Shown: in pieces, positions 18,101-27,393 of the stretch
How the letters are laid out: each line of letters begins with the position of its first letter
Numbering within the stretch: position 1 is the first letter of the stretch
DNA from: Barnesiella propionica
GTDB lineage: Bacteria > Bacteroidota > Bacteroidia > Bacteroidales > Barnesiellaceae
Assembly (NCBI RefSeq): GCF_025567045.1
Contig: NZ_JAOQJK010000002.1
Location: forward strand, 1 to 64,000
Length of the DNA stretch: 64,000 nt
Reading direction: 5' to 3'
Position numbers and translations under genes: made by a program
Notes under the pieces: generated by a model
Seen by the model: the letters and a program-made list of their open reading frames with translations, nothing else
Databases searched by the model: none
Told to the model about the DNA's origin: nothing

Positions 18101-21100
18101 CTTCATCCACTCCTTGGCCTCCCTTACAGAGCCAAAGAATGGCGATACCTGCAACCATCCCCCCGTCATACTTTTCGCTGGACTGATACTGTAGGCATAC
18201 CCCTTTAGCGGATAGTGGTAAAGCGTATAAGGCGATCTCTTCTCTTCATTCCCGTCATCGTTCTTCGCGTTCTTTTCGGTATAGACTTCCATCAATCTCT
18301 CGCTCCACTCATCCGAATGCTCCTCAATAGACCTCCGCGCCTCTTCGTTACTCTCAAAGCTCTCGCCGACAATCACTCTTTTTCCGTTCTCTTTGTCATA
18401 TCTGCTCTCACTTGCAAAATACTTCTCCCCATCAATATCAAAGAAGACCACCGTCCATCTATCGGGTCTCATCTCCTCAATCTCGTGCACAACAGTCGAA
18501 ACACCCTTATTTTGCTGCTCGGATATAAAAGCCTCAGCCTCAGCCTTCGATTTGAAAGTACGGTTTTTTATCGTCGTGCCTCTGCCATAAGTCACATGAT
18601 ACTGCCCCGTACCAATACTCTTTCTTGTAAGTACCATCGGACTAATCATCTCAACAGGAATATAAGCATCCCTGTCACCACGATGCAACTTGTTTACAGC
18701 CACAATACACTCAATCATTTCATCTACGTTCGTAAACGACGGTAAGCGATGTACTGCCGCCCCCGTATTATCATACGCCGTGTAATGTGTAGCTGCAGAA
18801 TCATGTCCGATAGTATATAGTGGATAATCCACCTTATCTCCCGCCTTATATCCCATCTTCATTAGGATCTGCATTGTCACATACAACGGGTGCGGAGTAA
18901 GACATTTTCCCCAAGAGGTAAAATGCTCTTTCGGGAACATGTCCTTGTTCAACTCCTTCATCTTCTCCACCGCCCTTTGCTCCTCCTCGGCCATGGGAAA
19001 CGACAACGTATCGGCGCTCTCAATCAACCCATTGCGGACAGTCTCGTCGCCTTCGACAAACTCCTTGAACAAATTAAGTTTTTCTGCTGTGTTTTCTGCC
19101 CATACCTTAATCTCCTCACCTCGTCTTGCCCGACGATATGTGCCACTTTTCAGCACCGTAGGTTTCTTCATGGAGACAACCCGCTGCGCTACCGCCTCAA
19201 GAAAGACAGCCTCCTCTTCGGTTATAGCCTTGTCATCAACCATCTTCCTAAGGTTAGGTTTCTTCCATACCTTGCCAAGCGGCTGAGTAATCAACGTTTC
19301 CACTGTAATATTACCAATACCCTTGGCAATCTCTTTCATTGCATCCTTCCTGGCGCCAGCAATCACCTCTCCGTAGTCCTTAATCTTTTGGCCGCTTCTC
19401 TTCTCTCTTTGTTTTTGGGTTGTTTGCGGTACCTCCTTGTCCTTTTTTTCGTTCTCCTTTGCAACACGCCCGGCAAACTCAAACAAATCCTCACCCTCTT
19501 TCTGCACAGGCATCGCCACCTGCTCTATCTGTTTGGACATAATTAGCATCTGGGTCCCCTTGCGTCGATTCAACCACTCCGTGAACCTTATAGCATCATC
19601 AACATTGGAGAAATTAACACCCAGCTCATCTTTGCCATCCCATGCAACCACCCTCCCGTAGTATTCGTTGTACTCATCGGCCAGCTTTTCCGCATCCTCA
19701 TAAGTCAATCCGTCGGCAAAGTAACGCACGCCCTTGCTATGTTCATCAGCCGTCCTACCCTCAGAGTTATACAGCCAAAGGTCGCTTCTCTCGCCATTCA
19801 GAATAATACGGACCAGCGCTTCCGATTCATTATCGTCAAAATTATCCTCGTCAATCTCCACATTATACTTACTCTGAGCAATCAATCCCGAAAAGAGTTC
19901 TCGAACAGGGTTGTCGGAATCAGAAATTTCACTATTTGTTTTGCTGACATGATTGGTATGTGTTTTCGGCTTATCTGCCTCCGCGGTCATAGGCTGTGCG
20001 TCTGCAGCGGCTTCGTCCGACTGGTCTGCAATCATTTTGCCTGCCTTGTGTGCGTCCTTTTCTGAACGGAACAGCCACTCGGAGTATGTTTCTTTGTCGG
20101 AACACCAACCGCGTGTCTTGCGTCCGTCGGTTTTCTCGCGTGCGAAAGTTGCCAACGCCTTGCGCTGTTCATAGGTCGGTGCAGTGTTGAACTTGACTTG
20201 ATGAACATTGGTGGTCTTGCCTGCCTTATTGGTGTAGGTGGTAGGCGTAATCGTGTACAGTTCAGAACTTTCTTTGCTTTCAGTTTGGTTATCTGCCGAC
20301 AAAGTATTACCTTTACCGTCAGAAGATATATTGTCGGACGTAGGAATAAGGTCCGGTCCCTCCGATGCTATCGGAGTCTCGGTTAAGCGCCTTTCAGAAC
20401 TGAGAGACAAATCATTATTGGCAGACGAATTGACACCGAGCAAGGCAACCCCATTGTCGGATTTAGTAAGGTTGTTCGAATCGTTAAGGGAAACCGACTT
20501 CTCGACCTGTGCTGTCGGATACAGGCTGTCATCTTTTATCCAAGTTATTTTGCCTTGTTGCAGTAACTTGGATATTCTTTTGCTACTGCGTTCTTGATTT
20601 GATATAACAACCTCACGTCCTTCTTTTTTTACAGTCACAGATGTAAAATGATAATAGCGACTACCATCTTCCTTAATGAATGTCTTTACAAAAAGTAGAG
20701 AAGTATCACGTTCTGAATTACCAGCCTCTGCAGGACGATAGTCTTCAATAACAACATCGGGATTCTGTAGTGTTGGCTTTATCATGCCAAATTTTCCGTT
20801 ACGCCCCTGCTGTGCTATTTTGAAGTATTGGTTTTCTCCCATCTTCACAACTCCGACAGGAGTTTCAACAGTGCCGTCCTCTCCGAACTGGGCAATCCAG
20901 TTTTCGGGAGTAAGTTCAATCGTGGAAGCAACTTCTGCGTTTGCTTCCATTTGTGCAATCAAATCCGTTGCTTCCTGCTCTGAAAGAGAACGACCAATGC
21001 GGTTATCTACCTCTTCTGATACTTCTTGAACTCTCGTTCTACCCTCTGACGATAGGTCAGACCGTTCTCGTCCTTGCTCGCTATCGCTTTCAGTTCGTCC

Positions 21101-24100
21101 TGTATCGTCAGCCCTCCGGCTTCCACCCTCATCTCGTTCTCCTGCCGCAAGATTTCCTGTGCTTCCTTGTTCCCTTTGTTGGCTTGCTGCACTATCGCCA
21201 GCCAATACATTGCTTCGCTGTTGTCCATTATAGTCAATATTTAATGTTTCCTTAATAGCCTGTGCGAGAGTTCTCGGAGTATTGTCCGGCTTCTCAAACA
21301 GATTTTCCTCCTGCGTACCTTGGATAAGGTCAAACAGGTGGTTGAATGTCCCTTGAATGAAACTTTGGCTCTCACCCTTGTACATTGTGGCAAGATGCAG
21401 GGCAAAGTTACTGAATTTCTCTGCCGGAAGATAGCTCTTCCCGGTAACGTCGTCCATTGCATACTGCCTTTTCCAGTCCTCAACCGCCATTCGTGCCTCT
21501 TTCCAATTCTTGGCATTCATAAACGCTTCATCCTGTGACAAGGCCTTGTAGGCTCGGATGGAATTCTGAATTTCCTCCACCATGCGTTCACTGTTAGGGC
21601 TGTCGTAATCACGGAAAGCAGTAGAAAGGATGGCACGTTGAGCCTTGGCCGGCATGGCATTGAACATCTCTTCCAATCGGATATTTCCACCTGTGAAGGT
21701 GCTTTGGTACATGATTCCTTTCAAGTCGTTCTTGGCTTCGGCTGTCAAACCGCCCTTGCTGTCAAATGCGCTCTTGAGCTGCGTGGAAGTGATAAATCCA
21801 CGCTGGCTCATCCACTTTAGTACCTCTGCACCGTTGTTATCCACAAGACCGGCAAAAGAAGTTTCATCGTCAGCAGATTTCAGCAACAGGCTCGCAAACG
21901 TGCGCATATCCGCACCCATTTTCTGAACCGCATTTTTCGGTTTGATACGCTCCACACCTCCACTTTCCGTGTCTTGTGCCACAAACTGCCCCAGCGTGAG
22001 GGCATCAGCATCTTCAACATCGAGCATATTAACGAGGACAGGACGCTCCATCGCTTCCACTTCCTCGGCGTTCAGCCCAAATTCATCGGCATGGTCTTTA
22101 ATATACTGCTTATAGATAGCCGCCTGTTCTTTCTCGTTCTCCCACATCAAGCGTAGTGCATCACTTCGGTTGTTGCCCTGTATCACCTCGCCGCGAGTGT
22201 TCACAGTAGGTGCACCCGTGTAGGCGGTAACAGAGGTTGTAATTTCCTCCGGACGAATATTCCCGGCAATCTTTCGGGCAGACAACACGCTGACCTCATC
22301 GTTGCGCTCTTTCGGCTGTGCTTCATCAATGAAGTGAGCAGGATTGCGCATACCTTGAATATGGCTCGGTTGTAACTCTCCTGCATCAATCACGGCGACA
22401 CGACCGTTTGTAATGGCTTTATCGCTGAATTTAACCTCAACTTCTTTGCCCTGCAAGTGCTGAATAGGCTGCTGACGGTCTATCTTATGTCCTGCAACAC
22501 GTCGGTAACCTCTTGCTCGTGCGTCCTGAGGAGTATCGTCTGATACATCGGGAACACCGTTGAGGGCTTCACGCTCGATGCGCTCGGCTTCCTCACGTTC
22601 AGCACGAAGTTTTTCCTCCTCAGCCTTACGCAAAGTTGCCTGTTCCTCTATGATGCGACGGCGTTCCGCTTCTGCGGCACTCTTTCTACGTTGTACGGTT
22701 CCGGCTATCTTCTGCCAAATGGCAAGCGTACTCTTGGCATTGTCAATGGCCGCCTTGCGCTCTTTCTCGGCGGCAATCTTCTCGGCAATGGTAGTGCCAC
22801 CCTTTGCTTTGGATTTTTCAATCTTCTTCAAAGCGGTTTCCATATCGGCTACCATTCCGTCGGCTACCGTTTTCGCCATAACCTCATCGCCCTCGGTCTG
22901 CTCAACAATGGCATCCCAAGCAAGGTCGGGAGTTTCCGCTTGCTCATAGATGGGGTTGCCCTGCTCGTCCTTTGGAATACGTTCCAATACCGATACCTGC
23001 GACTGCTCTGTGGGAACGCTTTCGGGCATTTCAACTGCATTTTCAGTCGGATTTTGTACATTTTCACCCGAAGCGGGAAGGCTTTCCGTAATTTCGGGAA
23101 CAGGTTGCTCTATGGTTTGACCGTTATGTTCCATAAGCATACTGTCAAGTTCATCACGTGTAAATAGGTTCACACGCTTGCCGTTCACGGCATCTTCGGT
23201 ATAGACCTCATAGCGTCCGTCTGCATCAGAATCGGCTGTGATATTACCACGAATGCCATTGCCGTTCTCATCACGGAGCATTATCAGATCTTTTATAGCA
23301 TACTGCGGTCGGTTAGCTTCTTTTTCCTGTTCGTCAATGGCCATCTCTTCCAGAGCTTTTTGTTCGTGGTATTTTTTAAGCCGGGCAAGATTTGTATAAT
23401 CCACCATTTGTTGTAATTCCGCCTTCGGAATAACAACAGCCTCTTTCGCCTCGTCAATAAGTACCCATGCGTTTTGCTCGTCCGCGGAAAATATCTGTGC
23501 AGACTTCTGGCCACCATGTTCGTCAGTCAATAAATAAATATCTCCCGGATTGAACGGAACCACACCGTCGATTTTGTCGGCCGCTTCTTGTGAATAGATT
23601 TCACGTATCTGTGCCTCTATTGCCCGCATTTCTTGAGACGGATCAATACTTTCATCCACGCTTAATATGGAAGAAGGATCTGAAAATTCTATATTTTGAG
23701 TTTCAGCATCACGAATAATAATACTTTCATCCGAATGCTCATTATCTATAGTACCATCTCCGTTCAGCACGATATTACCATTCACTACATAAACCTTACG
23801 TTCGTTAATCTTCATGGTAGCAGCATGTATTTGCCCGTCTTGCAAATGCGTATTACCCTTGATTAGAGCATGGCTTGCGCTTATTCTGCTTTCTATATCA
23901 TCCTGGACGTGTTGTATCATGCCGTCATAAGTGGCACGGGCATTCAGGTAATCTATAGCTTTCTGCACTTGCTTGTCGCTATATCCGCTTTCTTTCAGTC
24001 CCAAAACATTATAAATAGAGTTATCTCCGGATAAATATCTGTCTACGCTCTCCTCATTCCAGCCAAACTCTTTGGAAGCTTCTTGCCGTAAGAAGTCCAG

Positions 24101-26284
24101 ATTGATTTTTGAATCTGTCATTTCTTGCGGAGTTTCGAGCAAATAACCATTGTCAAAAGAAATTTCAGCATCAATCTGGACTCTATTCATTTCAGCATCG
24201 GTACGACGTTTATTCTCACCTTGCAATATGCCCTTATAGTTCTGTACCGATTTAGCGTAATCCATTGCAGATTGCTTTTGCTCCGGAGTATAGTTAGGAT
24301 TATTTACTACTTCACAAAGCTTCTTTTGTACATCCGCATCGTTGCCGAATGCAAGCGTGTTCCGGATATCGCCCCAGGTATCTTGATTCCCGAAAACCGT
24401 TGCAGCATGGTTGTCCATGGCTGTAATATCCCTTTTTTCACGGTATTTTGGAGGACGGTAACCTATTGTTTTTGCAGATGATAAAAAACCACCCATCAGA
24501 GAAACCCCCAGAAATGTATCGATATTCTTAGATACGTTGAAAACTCCGGTATCAGGATCTGTATCTAATGTTTGGTCACCAACAATAAGCGCATTTTCGA
24601 TATTTCCGGTAACCTCCTCTGCATACTCGCTAAATAAGCCGTTCCATTTTGCATGTTTTTCAAAATCTCCTATAAGCCGTCCGGCATCACTCATCGCTAC
24701 ATCGTCAATGAATTTATTTACACTTTCGAGTCCTAACTTTCCAAGACCTTTTCGGGTATATTTTCCAACCATACCTAATACAGGAGCAAAATAGTCACCT
24801 ATCATTTCGGAATGATTTTCAATAGTTGTAGCAGCAAAAGCCTTTGAAAAGGCCGTAATAACGTTATCCCCATCCGTATGACCTGCAAATACACTTTTCC
24901 CCTCCTCATTAGTATCAAATTGCACCTGACCACCCATTCTGTCAAGAGCATCCGCAGCCGTCCTTATCGAGCCCGTTGTTGCAGTCATACCAGCAGAGCC
25001 GGCAATATCTCCGGCAATCCGGGTTGCGATCTTTGCAGAAGCATATTTCTTGGCGTTTCGATTTATAGCTTGTTTGCCATATCTTTTTATGGCATATCGT
25101 GCAAGTTTCGATGTTGCCGCCGTACCTGTCGTTGATAGCGGGTTGATACACATTTCCACCATAAACGGAATACTCTCTGCTGTCACGCTCCCTGCCTGGT
25201 AACCTCTGCCTACGTATGATCCGAAATAAGCTTGAGTCGCCATTTCCACCGCTTTTGCATCCAGTAACATTTGTTGGGACCGGGAAAGCTCTCTCCCTTT
25301 ATCAAAATCATCCAGAGCTTGTAGCAACGTAACGTTATCAGATAAATCCGACATTCCTAAATCCCAGGTACGCACATCAAATAATTTCTGTCCGAAACCA
25401 CGAGTTGCCCCTCCTGCAAAAGAACTTTCGAGCCATTTCCCTAAAGTTCCCCTTTGTGCATTGTGGTCGGCTTCATCAATAATTCGTTGTGCATCCGTCA
25501 TGCTGTTACGGGCGGCTTGAAGATTTCTATATTCCTCATCGGCCAGACGTCCGTTATTAGTAGATGCATTGAACGTATGCACCGCTCCACCACTTCCGCG
25601 GGGCAAATCTCCCCAGGAAGCTTTTCTGGATTCCACATCGAGTTCTTTACCCCTGCGGTTAAGTTCCGCATCAATCTCTTTTGATAAATTTGCAACCTGC
25701 TCCCGGTTTTGAGCCGGAACGTTCGTGAGTTGCCGTGATGTAGTTGCGAATTGTTTGGCCTCTTGCACATTTACATCTTCCGGATCATAAGTCTTTCCCG
25801 TTAGTACATCACGATATACAGGAGGAGCAGTAACACCACCGTTTTCAGGGTCGAAGTTCGGAATAAGCTTAGGAGAAGTAACCCTGTTGCCTTTTTCGTC
25901 TATGGAAATGTCCTTTTCAAGAATAGGCATTTTATAAAATGACGGCATATTTTCACTCGATCCTGGGGGAATAACGTTCGTGAGTTGCGTATTTATTGGT
26001 TGCGTGTAAATATCCTGGACCTCCGAAAGATCCTGTTTTTTAGATGGGAGAGGTTTTCTGGCCTTACTGTATTCTATGGTGAAAGGATGAAGGCCGTTAT
26101 CCATCATGGGTCGCACACGGTTAATTGGAACGTCATAGTCCGCTTTGTCATTATCTCTCATTCTGACAGTCGCATCAGGATATGCATTTGCATAGCTGTC
26201 CCAACCGTATTTGTCAATATTTGCTTGGCTTACTTCGTGCGTTTTACCATTAACAGTAAATTGATATTTGCGGTTATTTGCCAT
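12149..26284 (-). CDS. Giant phage polyvalent protein (4,711 aa) with ParB-like, PBECR/MuF_C nuclease, LPD and zincin modules
   Basis: One uninterrupted frame of 14.1 kb from ATG 26284. Modules by residue: 1-1150 helical N-terminal region; 1150-1250 charged coiled coil; 1275-1450 ddrB-like ParB domain (QGNNRSDALRLMW); 1785-1925 PBECR3-like toxin nuclease (RYYHFTSVTVKKEG); 2760-2960 LPD1-like with HEWWHALD at 2861; 3065-3205 and 3495-3625 two MuF_C/PBECR-type copies, each followed by KIVENFENP; 3316 HEAVAH, a second zincin motif; about 4135 to the end LPD38-like, with a membrane segment near 4355-4378. Such polyvalent proteins are known from phages and conjugative elements and are thought to enter the cell with the DNA to counter host defences. 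The operon places it between internal virion proteins and the portal. Domain names are from memory of family motifs. Confidence 0.85.
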   Translation of the reverse strand: MANNRKYQFTVNGKTHEVSQANIDKYGWDSYANAYPDATVRMRDNDKADYDVPINRVRPMMDNGLHPFTIEYSKARKPLPSKKQDLSEVQDIYTQPINTQLTNVIPPGSSENMPSFYKMPILEKDISIDEKGNRVTSPKLIPNFDPENGGVTAPPVYRDVLTGKTYDPEDVNVQEAKQFATTSRQLTNVPAQNREQVANLSKEIDAELNRRGKELDVESRKASWGDLPRGSGGAVHTFNASTNNGRLADEEYRNLQAARNSMTDAQRIIDEADHNAQRGTLGKWLESSFAGGATRGFGQKLFDVRTWDLGMSDLSDNVTLLQALDDFDKGRELSRSQQMLLDAKAVEMATQAYFGSYVGRGYQAGSVTAESIPFMVEMCINPLSTTGTAATSKLARYAIKRYGKQAINRNAKKYASAKIATRIAGDIAGSAGMTATTGSIRTAADALDRMGGQVQFDTNEEGKSVFAGHTDGDNVITAFSKAFAATTIENHSEMIGDYFAPVLGMVGKYTRKGLGKLGLESVNKFIDDVAMSDAGRLIGDFEKHAKWNGLFSEYAEEVTGNIENALIVGDQTLDTDPDTGVFNVSKNIDTFLGVSLMGGFLSSAKTIGYRPPKYREKRDITAMDNHAATVFGNQDTWGDIRNTLAFGNDADVQKKLCEVVNNPNYTPEQKQSAMDYAKSVQNYKGILQGENKRRTDAEMNRVQIDAEISFDNGYLLETPQEMTDSKINLDFLRQEASKEFGWNEESVDRYLSGDNSIYNVLGLKESGYSDKQVQKAIDYLNARATYDGMIQHVQDDIESRISASHALIKGNTHLQDGQIHAATMKINERKVYVVNGNIVLNGDGTIDNEHSDESIIIRDAETQNIEFSDPSSILSVDESIDPSQEMRAIEAQIREIYSQEAADKIDGVVPFNPGDIYLLTDEHGGQKSAQIFSADEQNAWVLIDEAKEAVVIPKAELQQMVDYTNLARLKKYHEQKALEEMAIDEQEKEANRPQYAIKDLIMLRDENGNGIRGNITADSDADGRYEVYTEDAVNGKRVNLFTRDELDSMLMEHNGQTIEQPVPEITESLPASGENVQNPTENAVEMPESVPTEQSQVSVLERIPKDEQGNPIYEQAETPDLAWDAIVEQTEGDEVMAKTVADGMVADMETALKKIEKSKAKGGTTIAEKIAAEKERKAAIDNAKSTLAIWQKIAGTVQRRKSAAEAERRRIIEEQATLRKAEEEKLRAEREEAERIEREALNGVPDVSDDTPQDARARGYRRVAGHKIDRQQPIQHLQGKEVEVKFSDKAITNGRVAVIDAGELQPSHIQGMRNPAHFIDEAQPKERNDEVSVLSARKIAGNIRPEEITTSVTAYTGAPTVNTRGEVIQGNNRSDALRLMWENEKEQAAIYKQYIKDHADEFGLNAEEVEAMERPVLVNMLDVEDADALTLGQFVAQDTESGGVERIKPKNAVQKMGADMRTFASLLLKSADDETSFAGLVDNNGAEVLKWMSQRGFITSTQLKSAFDSKGGLTAEAKNDLKGIMYQSTFTGGNIRLEEMFNAMPAKAQRAILSTAFRDYDSPNSERMVEEIQNSIRAYKALSQDEAFMNAKNWKEARMAVEDWKRQYAMDDVTGKSYLPAEKFSNFALHLATMYKGESQSFIQGTFNHLFDLIQGTQEENLFEKPDNTPRTLAQAIKETLNIDYNGQQRSNVLAGDSAASQQREQGSTGNLAAGERDEGGSRRADDTGRTESDSEQGRERSDLSSEGRTRVQEVSEEVDNRIGRSLSEQEATDLIAQMEANAEVASTIELTPENWIAQFGEDGTVETPVGVVKMGENQYFKIAQQGRNGKFGMIKPTLQNPDVVIEDYRPAEAGNSERDTSLLFVKTFIKEDGSRYYHFTSVTVKKEGREVVISNQERSSKRISKLLQQGKITWIKDDSLYPTAQVEKSVSLNDSNNLTKSDNGVALLGVNSSANNDLSLSSERRLTETPIASEGPDLIPTSDNISSDGKGNTLSADNQTESKESSELYTITPTTYTNKAGKTTNVHQVKFNTAPTYEQRKALATFAREKTDGRKTRGWCSDKETYSEWLFRSEKDAHKAGKMIADQSDEAAADAQPMTAEADKPKTHTNHVSKTNSEISDSDNPVRELFSGLIAQSKYNVEIDEDNFDDNESEALVRIILNGERSDLWLYNSEGRTADEHSKGVRYFADGLTYEDAEKLADEYNEYYGRVVAWDGKDELGVNFSNVDDAIRFTEWLNRRKGTQMLIMSKQIEQVAMPVQKEGEDLFEFAGRVAKENEKKDKEVPQTTQKQREKRSGQKIKDYGEVIAGARKDAMKEIAKGIGNITVETLITQPLGKVWKKPNLRKMVDDKAITEEEAVFLEAVAQRVVSMKKPTVLKSGTYRRARRGEEIKVWAENTAEKLNLFKEFVEGDETVRNGLIESADTLSFPMAEEEQRAVEKMKELNKDMFPKEHFTSWGKCLTPHPLYVTMQILMKMGYKAGDKVDYPLYTIGHDSAATHYTAYDNTGAAVHRLPSFTNVDEMIECIVAVNKLHRGDRDAYIPVEMISPMVLTRKSIGTGQYHVTYGRGTTIKNRTFKSKAEAEAFISEQQNKGVSTVVHEIEEMRPDRWTVVFFDIDGEKYFASESRYDKENGKRVIVGESFESNEEARRSIEEHSDEWSERLMEVYTEKNAKNDDGNEEKRSPYTLYHYPLKGYAYSISPAKSMTGGWLQVSPFFGSVREAKEWMKGNRETVDAQILRKKDTTMRLNKVYLKDETRKGADYRGGSDVTPEEFGKTFFFRGVQFGNWTNDADRQAALNSAYDALMDLAEVTGISPKAISLNGELGIAFGARGTGNANAHYERDNVVINLTKTRGAGSLAHEWWHALDSYFARMGGMPLGMMTNMEQRRMVMRNGVVREEMGNAYAGVIDAIEESDFGKRQLSNGKYWRDPVEMSARLFDAWVGMKLAEEGKRNNFLCDAYNPMLAEEWKKSCYTLAQGFAEIRGEKFAETFEEFKKRPEALGNYRDAAPEEVQQLGVYLQGFFDTVQECEGKDGNRMLYRDGGLSLINAQFNEELQQQIDGTLPKGHIYRLGNPGNVLLGTGVPNLPIQLNSTRLTDKATKFGHNYGLEEIKDLVVALQSPIAVFAYGDKSKGQNIIVELSSNDKNFVVGLSLNPTIGGKTLEINSIRNVFPKDNAEWLNWITQEKLLYVDKERIQNLINQQRTILADVDYLDLDSVTKIVENFENPSIEDENLRFAKTHDRPISPRMLRKQMAERVKELAEMLHLDNIEALTNVSGLKGRTQKARGFYTKNTGKITIVIPNHTSLADVEQTLLHEAVAHYGLRKMFGTHFDNFLDNVFNHADETVRRRMVDMAVKNGWDFRKATEEYLAGLAERTNFEEAKKSGWWQRIKQLFSEMLDKLGFSDFRGITLTDNELRYILWRSYENLKEGKDSSLFGEATDVAMQYELKVGNYTPISTRDVALVAEPEETYANERFNKQLEGLTDETADSIILDLGMPSDILLSAGLPSKIMRLFGNKLMKKAKKHKFDVKQVRNLPIAVNNPIAVLKGSRVKSFAILTEIEINGNKTLVTIEADKEGAVDFNLVTSVYGKYGNSVVRWINEGKLLTVDKKKALAYLGTLAPIASAQERQELESLKLISSASQPVQQETDTQDLSSAIKIVENFENPTIGDENNLNDSDLLFRSEGNNPGSEAQNLYEKATTLSFVHRFDEAWHDHLRSVKALQESFEQSTGRKTADFENVYLHAMHKSSVDMREINEMQENYVEPLSDALTDIIKGDYEIEGKGIEQEDAECYLNCKHGLERNKKFALRDAKRIKDVKIYELDRMLSKGEIDPVKYDAAKQNAEQKELDDYKRNRERDYSGLTAIFDPEETEMSNAELETRAQEYVYKFEQTVPKDKTDALWNAIGKLTNFSLQKSYLCGNISKQQYNEIRSMFEYYVPLRGFKEETADDVYEYVTREINPFQKADKKASGRTSQADNLFATIMSMGHSAIVQGNKNLVKQKLLNLALNADDPLLSVTHTWYDATTDELCKPNITNNMTAKEQREEVERFDREMKEKEKSGEVIKRSRGLEINRRSEKWQANEHCVRVMRNGMEYQVWVNGSPRAAQAINGILNPDAAKLNMLNSFINKVNRFRAKNVTSLSPEFLISNLQRDIISSNVVGFAKYGLKYFRKFNQNLKDNLSLVDVRGDRAVQHNSIYALYRRYKDGALDMNNKRDRYFAEFIKNGGETGYSQLWTIDDYEKKIKKALRKYSIRGNAESAMSAVGTALEFANRGIENSCRFAAYVTSREMGRSVLESITDAKETSVNFNRKGSGAMGNQIAKSWFMFLNPAIQGLMQYIDLTRKYPKHMLPILGGVIGIGVLMPIVTRLIISAMGGDDEDYYNLSAWTRRNNFVFPIGNNKFGKIALPPEIRAMYGLGEIAYGSLTGHDKYENTFAAIISQLSQLMPLDIVDANGIVQNNESIWKGFAKGITPSMAQPIFESYLWNKDFMGRPITGHTPYDDNLDPEYRKVSRGTLQWLVDASRWMNNATGGTDYSKGWIDRSFGYAFNPSAIEHIFVSYLGGIATFAEKSWKMGGALLGNEEYQDIRNYPFISKMVSSTDNDYAQSSQIDAAYKYYGNEYSITKKQVKGYENEMDNDVWRNAERYDRLLNTHEFKRYSIFEAYKPDINYLIKKLRTTEDPHKKKELAEVLRNLKKELVEKLEATESNK

Positions 26285-26286
26285 AT

Positions 26287-27381
26287 TTAATTGAGTGGAG
26301 GAATAGTAGTTAGTTTTTGTTCTGTTCTCGGTGTTGCCCCTTTTGGCTGTATTCTATATGACTCTTTTTCATTTATCTGTGTTGCTTTATCTTCTACCTC
26401 TGCCGCCAATTGATTAAGAGGCTTTCGGTGTGGTGTTGAAGTCTGTTCTCTGCCGTATTTCCCTGTTGTTTTGACAACAGTATAGAGAGGAATACCATAT
26501 TCTTTGGCATAGCCTTGTATAGCACGTTCATAATCTTGATTCGTATCGTAAGTATGAATTTTCGAACCGATTCTCAATGTCGGCTTTTTACCACCCGAAC
26601 CACCACCATTGTTGTAATAGTTTGCTCTTGCCTGTGAAGCACTGGAAGATGCTTTGTTCTTGCCAATCTTGCTCATCTCGTAATCCTCTGCATACTTGGC
26701 GGCAATACGTTCCTGCTCTGCTTTGTACTTAGCAGAGGTAATTTGATGCTGCTTCAACCTCTCGTTGAGATTTTCCATCTCCTTATTGCGTTTTTCATTT
26801 ATGTTATACCGCTCATCCTCAATGCCCTCACGCTCTAATTTGTGCCGCCAGTTGCGCTCATCCTTTTTATTAGATTCATCCATAGCTACCGCCCGGAGAT
26901 ACTCCTCCATATATTGGCGTTGGTTATGCTCACGCTCTTTATTCAGCTTATCCCAGCGCTCACGAGACTTTGCCGAAAGACTGTTTTTGGGATCATAAGT
27001 ATTAGGAGCATATTGAGTGGTGAAATAAAGATTCGAAAGTGCAGAAATACCATCGCCGATGGCTGAGAAAATAGCCTCTCTCTTTTTCTTTTTCTTTTCC
27101 TTTTCAAGTTCCTCCGGAGTCGGTGAATGGTAAGGATGCATCCGCTGAAAAATCTCGGCATAACTCAGTCTTTCGGGAACTTGTGATAAGTTTTGTGCGG
27201 GCTGTTTCAAGGTAGGAATAGGAGGTGGAGAAATGGCTTCGGTTGCTGTTCTGTTATTATTTGTGAGCAGGTCTCTCTGTTGTTGTGGTTCAGGAGTTGC
27301 CACCCGGTCTGCGTTGAGTTGCATATTTGTCTTTCCGGAACCTATCCCGCTATTGTTCAGTATATCATCCTTTGTTGCCAT
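26287..27381 (-). CDS. Coiled-coil phage protein, probable internal virion/ejection protein
   Basis: 364 residues, 2 bp upstream of the giant gene and 12 bp downstream of the internal-virion-like gene, so it is co-transcribed with both. The N-terminus (1-75) is Pro/Asn/Gln-rich and disordered. There follows a short amphipathic glycine-containing helix (REAIFSAIGDGISALSNLYF, about 101-120), a long highly charged coiled coil (about 130-245) and a Gly/Ser/Asn-rich linker (NNGGGSGGKK), then a mixed C-terminal domain of 110 residues. No enzyme motif is present. Proteins with this profile next to portals in short-tailed phages are usually ejected with the DNA. The function is inferred. Confidence 0.6.
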   Translation of the reverse strand: MATKDDILNNSGIGSGKTNMQLNADRVATPEPQQQRDLLTNNNRTATEAISPPPIPTLKQPAQNLSQVPERLSYAEIFQRMHPYHSPTPEELEKEKKKKKREAIFSAIGDGISALSNLYFTTQYAPNTYDPKNSLSAKSRERWDKLNKEREHNQRQYMEEYLRAVAMDESNKKDERNWRHKLEREGIEDERYNINEKRNKEMENLNERLKQHQITSAKYKAEQERIAAKYAEDYEMSKIGKNKASSSASQARANYYNNGGGSGGKKPTLRIGSKIHTYDTNQDYERAIQGYAKEYGIPLYTVVKTTGKYGREQTSTPHRKPLNQLAAEVEDKATQINEKESYRIQPKGATPRTEQKLTTIPPLN

Positions 27382-27393
27382 AATTGTAGTCTC

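Noticed and set aside
12320..26290. Many ORFs of 60-220 codons antisense to or out of frame with the giant gene
   Set aside because: They follow the codon bias of the 4,711-codon frame on the other strand, have no initiation context and show compositional biases typical of shadows.
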